The notes under the pieces are model-generated. The model was not told where the DNA came from, searched no databases, and worked only from the letters and a program-made list of their open reading frames with translations. 7,373 nt of DNA, taken from CAZQYC01 sp043746555 (GTDB lineage: Bacteria > Pseudomonadota > Gammaproteobacteria > Steroidobacterales > Steroidobacteraceae). This document shows positions 1-4,642 of this stretch, piece after piece. The first letter of the stretch is position 1; each line of letters begins with the position of its first letter. Both the position numbers and the translations under genes were made by a program. The stretch covers positions 1-7,373 of the forward strand of contig JAYTQU010000325.1 in NCBI GenBank assembly GCA_043746555.1, given 5' to 3'.

Positions 1-194
1 CGCGTGGCGACGGCGTGGTCGGCGAACAACCGTATCTACTGCCCGGCCAAGGCTTTCGCTATCAAAGCGCGGCGATTCTCGAAACACCGGTTGGCGCGAT
101 GCAAGGCAGCTACAAAATGATGGCCGACGACGGCGCACAGTTCGACGCGCCCATCGCGCCGTTTCGGTTGGCGATGCCGGGGATTCTCCACTAA
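1..194 (+). CDS. apaG: ApaG (CorD) family protein, C-terminal 63 residues only
   Basis: The gene runs in from before the window; the reading frame starts at base 3 and ends at TAA 192-194. The visible part carries the family's conserved tail: a VVGEQP segment, then LETPVGAMQGSY, then FDAPIAPFRLAMP and a terminal leucine-histidine. ApaG is a small protein of about 125 residues with a fibronectin type III-like fold, historically linked to cobalt and magnesium efflux; its biochemical role is not settled. Here it is followed by apaH, the order seen in E. coli, which supports both assignments. The two genes are 98 bases apart and the gap is taken up by a repeat (205-291), so tight translational coupling is unlikely. 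The start, and whether ksgA precedes it, cannot be seen. Confidence 0.93.
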   Translation, partial: RGDGVVGEQPYLLPGQGFRYQSAAILETPVGAMQGSYKMMADDGAQFDAPIAPFRLAMPGILH

Positions 195-204
195 GCAGGT
201 AATT

Positions 205-291
205 AGTGAAGGGTGATCGGTGATGGGCAAGAACGAAGGATGCTTTCTTTTCCGACTCGTCACCCGTCACCGACTACTCTTCACTTACTCT
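205..291. repeat. Heptamer-based imperfect inverted repeat in the apaG-apaH gap
   Basis: Bases 205-227 and 263-285 are imperfect reverse complements, 19 of 23 positions matching, with 35 bases between them. Each arm is built of degenerate 7-base units. The left arm reads GTGAAGG (206-212), GTGATCG (213-219), GTGATGG (220-226). The right arm reads TCGTCAC (257-263), CCGTCAC (264-270), CGACTAC (271-277), TCTTCAC (278-284). The element ends directly before the apaH start codon at 293. No T-tract follows, so it is not a typical intrinsic terminator. It resembles dispersed intergenic repeats of some gammaproteobacteria, but family membership cannot be judged from one copy. Confidence 0.7.
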
Positions 292-292
292 C

Positions 293-1141
293 ATGCCCAC
301 CTACGCCATCGGCGATGTTCAAGGTTGTTACGAAGAACTACGAGAACTCGTAGCGCAACTCAAATTCAACCGCGAGCGCGATCAACTGTGGTTTGTCGGC
401 GATCTGGTTAATCGCGGCCCGCGCTCGCTCGACGTGTTGCGCTACGTGCGTTCGCTTGGGACGTCGGCAATTACCGTACTCGGCAATCACGATTTGCATT
501 TGTTAGCGGTCGCGTTCGGCGGCAAGGATCGACTACGCGCCGACGATACATTGGATGAAATTCTTCGCGCGCCCGATTGCAACGAGTTGCTTGAATGGCT
601 ACGGCAACAGCCGCTGATGCATCATGACGCGCATCTGAACTACACGTTGATTCACGCCGGACTCCCGCCGCAATGGGATTTGCGTACCACGCAATCCTGC
701 GCGCGCGAGTTGGAAGCGACACTACGCGATGACGTTGCCATGAAGGAATTGTTCGCTCACATGTACGGCAATCAACCGGATCAGTGGGCCGATAAATTGC
801 ATGGCACGGATCGACTGCGCTTTATAGCCAATTGTTTTACGCGTCTTCGAGCGTGCGACGCCCATGGCCATGTAGATCTCAAGTTCAAAGGCGCCCTGAA
901 AGATTTACCCGAAACGCTACTTCCGTGGTTTCGCGCGCCAAACCGCCGTTCGGAGAAATTACGCATCGTCTGCGGTCATTGGTCGGCGCTTAGTTACTAC
1001 GATTCACGCAACACCGAAGAACACGTCCTTGCGATCGACACAGGTTGCGTTTGGGGCGGCCGACTCTGCGCGGTTCGCTTGGACAAACCGGCAGAACCGG
1101 TTTGCGTCGCGTCGCGACAACCGCGAAGAGCGGGCGATTGA
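293..1141 (+). CDS. apaH: Symmetrical bis(5'-nucleosyl)-tetraphosphatase (Ap4A hydrolase)
   Basis: The 282-residue product matches the usual ApaH length (about 280). It cleaves diadenosine tetraphosphate symmetrically into two ADP, limiting alarmone-like dinucleotides and non-canonical RNA caps, and acts in the cytoplasm. It is a calcineurin-type metallophosphoesterase. The signature motifs appear in order: GDVQG at 7-11 (Asp8), GDLVNRGP at 36-43 (Asp37), GNHD at 64-67 (Asn65, His66), a LIHAG histidine at 121, and CGHW at 228-230 (His229). Other family landmarks are LDVLRYVRSLG near 46-56 and IDTGCVWGG at 248-256. Gln10 in the first motif, rather than the His of E. coli, is a common family variant. 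The ATG at 293 begins the conserved N-terminus (MPTYAIGDVQGC), which fixes the start, although no Shine-Dalgarno is visible: the 5' side is pyrimidine-rich repeat. The gene follows apaG and converges on a minus-strand protease gene, with 43 bases between the stop codons. Confidence 0.97.
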   Translation: MPTYAIGDVQGCYEELRELVAQLKFNRERDQLWFVGDLVNRGPRSLDVLRYVRSLGTSAITVLGNHDLHLLAVAFGGKDRLRADDTLDEILRAPDCNELLEWLRQQPLMHHDAHLNYTLIHAGLPPQWDLRTTQSCARELEATLRDDVAMKELFAHMYGNQPDQWADKLHGTDRLRFIANCFTRLRACDAHGHVDLKFKGALKDLPETLLPWFRAPNRRSEKLRIVCGHWSALSYYDSRNTEEHVLAIDTGCVWGGRLCAVRLDKPAEPVCVASRQPRRAGD

Positions 1142-1184
1142 TCTGGAGCTTGAATTCAACTGTATTATAAGGAGTGCAATCGCA

Positions 1185-2150
1185 TCAGCGCCGCGCACGT
1201 ATTTGCAGTTCGCGCATCTTGTAGTCGATCACCACTTTATCGAGCGAACCGATTACATCCATGCCAATCAGAATGGCGGGATCGCGCTTCATATTCCACT
1301 TGTCGAAGATAAACATGTCGCCGAAGGTGACGAGCATATTGTGAATCTCGATTCCTCCGAGCGCGATAGTCGGCACGGGAAAGCTCTTCCCCTTCGCCAC
1401 GTCAAGCGTAACACCGACGATATTTTGATCAGTTCCGTCACGTGTTCGCCTCAGCAAGGCTTCGCGCAAACTTTCGTTGCCGATCGTGATTTGTGCGCCG
1501 GTATCGAGAATCGCCTTGGTGCGAATGTTGCCGATTCGCATTTCGAACATCAGCAACTTTCCCGGCGTCATCGTCAGTGGCACGCGCGTGTAGCCAAACG
1601 GCAAGCTCTGGCCACGAGACCGAGAGATATCGATCATGTCGTTGGCGAAGTCGATGAAAATGCGTTTATCGCCGAGTCCTTTCGGACCCAACACGCCTTC
1701 GGCGCCGCCAAATACATCGGCAACCACCGGTAACTTTGCGCCGTCGAGAAGTAAGTCGCCGACTTCAAGGCTATCGACCGCAATCGTATTCACCACAGCC
1801 GAACCGGTGACGCCGTGCAGTTGCACTGGATTTGCATTTGATATCGGAATGCCTAAGCTCGCCGCAACCGATGGAATAATGACTGAACTGTTTGCACCGG
1901 TATCGAGCACCAAGCGAAACGGTCCTTTGCCGTTGATATAGACCGGCGCCCAAATGCGACCGATGCGATCGCGCAGCGTCGGCGCGACATACTTAGGTTC
2001 GGGCGCTTCCACCAACACCGGTGGCGACAACACTGCGGGCGTGCCGGTTGGGTCTGGTTGAATCGCAGCATCACTCGTCGCTGCCGATGTGATCTGTACC
2101 GCGACTGCTGCAAGTGCGAGTGAGCTCAGTAGAAAAAATAATCGCCGCAT
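1185..2150 (-). CDS. Exported two-domain retropepsin-like aspartic protease, both active sites intact
   Basis: The protein is 321 residues. The ATG at 2150 was chosen over upstream in-frame starts because it follows a good ribosome binding site (GAGG, six-base spacer) and opens a signal peptide: Arg-Arg at 2-3, a hydrophobic core at 4-18 and a likely cleavage site after TSA (21-23). Maturation would place it in the periplasm or envelope. Two retropepsin-like halves follow a proline-rich linker (33-52). Half one has FRLVLDTGANSS with Asp83-Thr-Gly85, and a psi-loop VLG at 153-155. Half two has TKAILDTGAQ with Asp216-Thr-Gly218, and LIGMDVIGSLD near 294-304. Two Asp-Thr-Gly triads in one chain suggest a pepsin-like active site built from both halves; dimerisation of each half is an alternative. 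The substrate is unknown. It lies downstream of a same-length paralogue, with 293 bases between, holding tandem repeats and a hairpin, so it is probably transcribed from its own promoter. Confidence 0.88.
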   Translation of the reverse strand: MRRLFFLLSSLALAAVAVQITSAATSDAAIQPDPTGTPAVLSPPVLVEAPEPKYVAPTLRDRIGRIWAPVYINGKGPFRLVLDTGANSSVIIPSVAASLGIPISNANPVQLHGVTGSAVVNTIAVDSLEVGDLLLDGAKLPVVADVFGGAEGVLGPKGLGDKRIFIDFANDMIDISRSRGQSLPFGYTRVPLTMTPGKLLMFEMRIGNIRTKAILDTGAQITIGNESLREALLRRTRDGTDQNIVGVTLDVAKGKSFPVPTIALGGIEIHNMLVTFGDMFIFDKWNMKRDPAILIGMDVIGSLDKVVIDYKMRELQIRARR

Positions 2151-2154
2151 TGCG

Positions 2155-2160
2155 CACCTC
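2155..2160 (-). promoter_or_regulatory. Ribosome binding site of the intact aspartic protease
   Basis: On the minus strand GAGGTG precedes the ATG at 2150, with six bases between GAGG and the start codon. This spacing and the signal peptide that follows decide the start. An open frame continues upstream to 2270, but it lacks a comparable site and would bury the signal peptide 40 residues inside the protein. Confidence 0.7.
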
Positions 2161-2210
2161 GGCCGCTTCCTTAAACGAGTTGATTCGAAGTCTGCTCTCC
2201 TTCGACTCGC

Positions 2211-2220
2211 GAATAGTGTG
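2211..2220 (-). promoter_or_regulatory. CACACTATTC motif upstream of the intact protease
   Basis: On the minus strand CACACTATTC lies 61-70 bases before the ATG at 2150. The same ten bases occur upstream of the pseudo-protease (3534-3543), and the core CACACTA recurs upstream of the TauE/SafE gene. The position suits a promoter or activator site, but its role is inferred only from recurrence. Confidence 0.3.
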
Positions 2221-2229
2221 CCATTCCTC

Positions 2230-2263
2230 GGGGTTTTTACAGCATGGGGGTTTTTAAAGCATG
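2230..2263. repeat. Two tandem 17-base direct repeats upstream of the intact protease
   Basis: GGGGTTTTTACAGCATG (2230-2246) is followed at once by GGGGTTTTTAAAGCATG (2247-2263), with 16 of 17 positions identical. The pair lies 80-113 bases upstream of the protease start and abuts a 9-bp inverted repeat. It could be a double binding site for a regulator or a simple slippage duplication; the single difference (C or A at the eleventh base) gives no direction. Confidence 0.85.
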
Positions 2264-2289
2264 GCGCCAATTATGCGCTCATTGGCGCC
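2263..2289. promoter_or_regulatory. Perfect 9-bp inverted repeat, possible operator
   Basis: GGCGCCAAT (2263-2271) and ATTGGCGCC (2281-2289) are exact reverse complements around a nine-base centre. The element touches the tandem repeats at 2230-2263 and lies 113-139 bases upstream of the intact protease start. Neither strand has a T-tract straight after the stem, so a terminator is unlikely. The centre-to-centre arm distance of 18 bases could suit a dimeric DNA-binding protein or an RNA hairpin. The function is not known. Confidence 0.5.
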
Positions 2290-2294
2290 GAGCC

Positions 2295-2317
2295 AAACAA
2301 ACCGCGCGCTCGCGGCT
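2295..2317 (-). terminator. Possible intrinsic terminator of the pseudo-protease gene
   Basis: On the minus strand a GC-rich hairpin (CCGCG, loop AGCG, CGCGG at 2302-2315), extendable by a G-T and an A-T pair, is followed by TTTGTTT. It lies about 130 bases past the stop codon at 2444 and before the next minus-strand gene. The stem is short and the tail is broken by a G, so this is only a candidate. Confidence 0.3.
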
Positions 2318-2443
2318 GCCCGCATCTCAGCGCGCTATTCGCGTCTAGACCGCAACCACAACGCAAAATCAAGGCACTTACGACAATCCCTGATTTCGGA
2401 ATCTTTATACGACTACCGAATGAATGGAGACTGCCGACTGTTG

Positions 2444-3409
2444 TTAACGTCGTGGCCGCAATTGCAGCTCCTGCATTTTGTAATCGACGACCAACGTATC
2501 CAGCGAACCGATCACATCCATGCCGATAATCAGAGCGGGTTCACGCGTCAACTTCCATTGATTGAAAATTGCGGGATCGGCGAAGGTGATGTGTAAGTTG
2601 CGTAGTGCGAGGTCGCCGATGATGACGGGCGGTACGGCAATGCTCCGCCCTTTTTCCACATCGAGCGTTACGCCGACAATGTCTTCCTCTTTACCTTCGC
2701 GTGCGCGCTTGAGCAACGCCTCGCGCAAAGCCGAGTTGCCGATACTTCGTTCCCCGCCGGTGCTCAAGATCGCCTTGGTTTTCACGCCGCCAACGCGTAT
2801 ATCGAACATCAACAAGTGCTGACGATTCGATGCGACTCGCACGCGAGTAGATCCAGGTTCAGCCGCGTGGCCGTCCGATCGAGAGATGCGGATCAAATCG
2901 TTACGAAAGTCGATGAAGATGCGCTTGTCGGCAAACGCCTGCGGCGCGAGCACGCCTTCCGCGCCGCCAAACACGTCGGGCAATACGGGAAGTTTGCCGC
3001 CGCCGATTTCCACGTCGCCGACTGTCATGCGATCCACCGTGACTCTGGAAACAACGGCGGAGCCGGTGACGCCCACTAATTTCGCTTTGTTCGATTCTTC
3101 CGCGGCGAGCCCAAGTCGCTCCGCCACCGAGGGAATAATCGCCGAACTGTTACCGCTGGTGTCGAGCACCAAGCGAAACGGTCCTTTACCGTTAATCATT
3201 ACAGGCGCCCAAATTCGTCCGATGCGATCGAGCGTGTTCGGCGCGACGTAGAGCGGCTGTTGTCCTTCAACCACCACCGACGGTTGGATCGTCGAAGGCT
3301 GCTTCGGTTCGTTCGTCGTTGGAACCTGAGCCGAAACCACGCTTGAAGCACCGATCGCCAGCGCTGTTATCCAACCCAGCGCTGTTATCCAACTAGCCGC
3401 GTATTTCAT
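2444..3409 (-). CDS. Exported paralogue of the two-domain aspartic protease with degenerate active sites (probable pseudo-protease)
   Basis: The 321-residue product has a signal peptide (hydrophobic core 7-25, likely cleavage after VSA, 25-27), a proline-rich linker and two retropepsin-like halves. It aligns without gaps to the neighbouring protease at 1185-2150: by hand count 164 of 281 residues are identical over 41-321. The key positions differ. Half one reads DTSG where the neighbour reads DTGA (Asp83 kept, Gly85 to Ser). Half two reads STGG where the neighbour reads DTGA (catalytic Asp216 replaced by Ser). The psi-loop VLG at 153-155 is VLA here. The folding core is preserved (RIGRIWAPV, GVTGSAVV, DVFGGAEGVL, IIGMDVIGSLD), so the gene looks maintained rather than decaying. 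It is probably proteolytically inactive and may bind a substrate or regulate its neighbour; that is inference. The start is placed at the ATG at 3409 because a signal peptide follows and AAGGAGG precedes, though 12 bases away. The signal peptide contains an 18-base tandem duplication. Confidence 0.87.
   Translation of the reverse strand: MKYAASWITALGWITALAIGASSVVSAQVPTTNEPKQPSTIQPSVVVEGQQPLYVAPNTLDRIGRIWAPVMINGKGPFRLVLDTSGNSSAIIPSVAERLGLAAEESNKAKLVGVTGSAVVSRVTVDRMTVGDVEIGGGKLPVLPDVFGGAEGVLAPQAFADKRIFIDFRNDLIRISRSDGHAAEPGSTRVRVASNRQHLLMFDIRVGGVKTKAILSTGGERSIGNSALREALLKRAREGKEEDIVGVTLDVEKGRSIAVPPVIIGDLALRNLHITFADPAIFNQWKLTREPALIIGMDVIGSLDTLVVDYKMQELQLRPRR
3358..3393. repeat. Perfect 18-base tandem duplication inside a signal peptide
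   Basis: The unit ccagcgctgttatccaac occurs at 3358-3375 and again, unchanged, at 3376-3393. It is exactly six codons, so the frame is kept, and in the pseudo-protease it encodes the repeated WITALG/WITALA segment of the signal peptide core (residues 7-18). Exact identity suggests a recent slippage or recombination event. The neighbouring paralogue has nothing comparable in its signal peptide. Confidence 0.92.
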
Positions 3410-3421
3410 AAATTGCCGATG

Positions 3422-3428
3422 CCTCCTT
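3422..3428 (-). promoter_or_regulatory. Strong but distant Shine-Dalgarno of the pseudo-protease
   Basis: Minus-strand AAGGAGG is a near-perfect anti-16S match but stands 12 bases from the ATG at 3409, more than the usual 5-9. No ATG, GTG or TTG lies in frame between them, so this start remains the best choice. The long spacing may lower translation. Confidence 0.6.
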
Positions 3429-3482
3429 AATTCCCGTGACCCAAGTCGCTCATATGGAAGAATTACCGCAAGCTCAGCGCCG

Positions 3483-3513
3483 AGTATAGGACGAGCATCA
3501 CGTTGAGAATCAA
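3483..3513 (-). promoter_or_regulatory. Weak candidate sigma-70 promoter of the pseudo-protease
   Basis: On the minus strand TATACT (3483-3488) matches the -10 consensus at five of six positions. TTGATT (3508-3513) could serve as the -35, but the spacer is 19 bases, longer than the preferred 16-18. Transcription would start about 65 bases before the ATG at 3409. Confidence 0.22.
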
Positions 3514-3533
3514 TTTGTCGCTCCATCGTGCGT

Positions 3534-3550
3534 GAATAGTGTGTTTTGCT
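3534..3550 (-). promoter_or_regulatory. AGCAAAACACACTATTC motif upstream of the pseudo-protease
   Basis: This minus-strand stretch lies 125-141 bases before the ATG at 3409. Its first 14 bases match the sequence upstream of the TauE/SafE gene (4387-4400) at 13 positions, and its last ten match the motif upstream of the intact protease exactly. It is the link between the three copies. Confidence 0.35.
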
Positions 3551-3585
3551 GCAATGCGCTGCGTCGCGAACTAAATGCACTTGAA

Positions 3586-3601
3586 TCAAGCAACCGCTTG
3601 A
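3586..3601 (-). terminator. Short hairpin just after the TauE/SafE gene
   Basis: On the minus strand TCAAGC, loop GGTT, GCTTGA forms a perfect 6-bp stem beginning 15 bases past the stop codon at 3617. No run of T follows, so if it ends transcription it does so weakly; it may instead protect the RNA 3' end. The pseudo-protease start lies 177 bases further on. Confidence 0.27.
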
Positions 3602-3616
3602 AACACGTTGACTAAG

Positions 3617-4366
3617 CTAAACCGCATCAACGATGAGTTTGACGGAGACCAGAAATAACATCACCTGCACGAAGTCGAAGTAAACTTTCTGCGGCAATAC
3701 GCGCACCAAACGCACGCCGATAAATGTTCCGGCGATCGCAATCGGCATCAACAATGCGGCCGTCTCGATATTGTCTGCGTTGAATTGACCGAGCGCCCAG
3801 TAGGGCAAGAGCTTCACTGCATTGACGACTGCGAACGCAATCGTCGACGTGCCGGCAAACACGGTGGGCGGAAGTTTCTGCGGCAGCACATACACCTGAA
3901 ACGGCGGACCGCCGGAGTGCGACACGAAACTGCTAAACCCCATGATCGTTCCCCAAAACAATCCGCGCGGAACGTCGGCAGGTTTAGGCGCGAGCGGTCT
4001 CTTTCGAAGACGCCACGCATTCAAAGTGAACGCTACACCGACGACACCAATCATCGCTCCCACAATTTGATCCGATACTCGCGAGGCCGTCGCCCAACCG
4101 ACAAAAATTCCGACCATCGCTGCGGGAATCAATATAAAAAGATTGCGACGATCGAATTCGCGACGATAAGCCCACAAACCGAACATATCGCTAACGACAA
4201 AAATCGGCAGCAACAACGCCGCCGCCTTCACCGGCGAAATTACGAGCGCCAGCACCGGCGTACCGAGTACGCCCATGTTACTCATGCCGCCTTTCGATAG
4301 GCCAACGAGCAGTGCCGCTAACGCCGCTGTTGCGATAAAGACCGGACTCAGTTCGTCGAGCAACAT
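3617..4366 (-). CDS. TauE/SafE (TSUP) family integral membrane transporter
   Basis: The product is 249 residues and almost entirely hydrophobic, with about seven or eight membrane segments (roughly 9-21, 33-57, 75-93, 100-117, 135-149, 168-189, 203-221, 229-247). The family hallmarks are present twice, as expected of its internally repeated fold: GLSKGGMSNMG at 22-32 in the first half, and GFSSFVSHSGGPPFQVYVLP at 143-162 in the second, followed by FAGTSTIAFAVVN (170-182). TauE/SafE proteins are inner-membrane carriers, some exporting sulfite, sulfoacetate or other organic anions; the substrate here cannot be told and no sulfur-metabolism gene is in view. The ATG at 4366 is preferred over the adjacent TTG at 4369, because a weak AGG lies eight bases before it. 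The gene is divergent from polB and shares a 14-base upstream motif with the pseudo-protease gene, the only hint of shared regulation. Confidence 0.9.
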   Translation of the reverse strand: MLLDELSPVFIATAALAALLVGLSKGGMSNMGVLGTPVLALVISPVKAAALLLPIFVVSDMFGLWAYRREFDRRNLFILIPAAMVGIFVGWATASRVSDQIVGAMIGVVGVAFTLNAWRLRKRPLAPKPADVPRGLFWGTIMGFSSFVSHSGGPPFQVYVLPQKLPPTVFAGTSTIAFAVVNAVKLLPYWALGQFNADNIETAALLMPIAIAGTFIGVRLVRVLPQKVYFDFVQVMLFLVSVKLIVDAV

Positions 4367-4386
4367 CAAGGCAACCTAAACGCCGT

Positions 4387-4400
4387 TAGTGTGTTGTGCT
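4387..4400 (-). promoter_or_regulatory. AGCACAACACACTA motif upstream of the TauE/SafE gene
   Basis: This minus-strand stretch lies 21-34 bases before the ATG at 4366 and differs at one base from the copy at 3537-3550. It is much closer to its start codon than the other copies. If it is a protein-binding site it could lie over or just downstream of the transcription start. Confidence 0.3.
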
Positions 4401-4585
4401 CGATGGGATAGCCGCCAAAGTCGTGACAGCAGGTCGGCTCGTCGTTCGCCGCGTTTAGCATCACTTTTGCAACGAAATTCAAACCCATACGCAGTGCCAA
4501 AAAGTTTCGCATCGTTCTCGGTCCCTCTTCTTGGCGAGCGTTTTATCACAGTGCGGTCGAGACGCGAAGTCATTCTCACTCGTTG

Positions 4586-4617
4586 GCCCACTAGCCGACT
4601 CGCCCACTCGCCGACGT
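4586..4617. repeat. Four tandem 8-base units upstream of polB
   Basis: GCCCACTA, GCCGACTC, GCCCACTC and GCCGACGT run head to tail, an alternating GCCCACT/GCCGACT pattern. The repeat ends two bases before an in-frame GTG at 4619 and 25 bases before the preferred polB ATG at 4643. It lies in the 276-base divergent gap between the TauE/SafE gene and polB. In the rest of the gap I see only the motif at 4387-4400: no convincing promoter, RNA gene or coding sequence. Confidence 0.75.
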
Positions 4618-4642
4618 CGTGCTTCTGGCTCACAATAGTCGC

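Noticed and set aside
1150..1159. Perfect palindrome TTGAATTCAA between the convergent stop codons of apaH and the protease
   Set aside because: A 10-base palindrome without a loop or T-tract cannot serve as a typical terminator, and it is within chance for an AT-rich gap.
2151..2270. N-terminal extension of the intact protease to an in-frame ATG at 2270
   Set aside because: It would put 40 mostly basic residues before a clean signal peptide, overlaps the tandem repeats and hairpin, and has no good ribosome binding site; the ATG at 2150 has one.
2390..2425. TTCGG/CCGAA inverted repeat after the pseudo-protease stop
   Set aside because: A five-base stem around 16 bases with no T-tract is not distinguishable from chance.
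3410..3589. N-terminal extension of the pseudo-protease to an in-frame ATG at 3589
   Set aside because: The added residues resemble nothing in the paralogue and would bury the signal peptide; both paralogues become exactly 321 residues with the chosen starts.
3617..4366. Calling the TauE/SafE protein a sulfite exporter acting with the proteases
   Set aside because: The family covers several anions, no sulfur genes are in the window, and the only link to the proteases is the shared upstream motif.
4619..4642. GTG at 4619 as the polB start
   Set aside because: It would add eight residues with no family counterpart and starts two bases after the octamer repeat; the ATG at 4643 gives the expected length and the N-terminal GFIL alignment.
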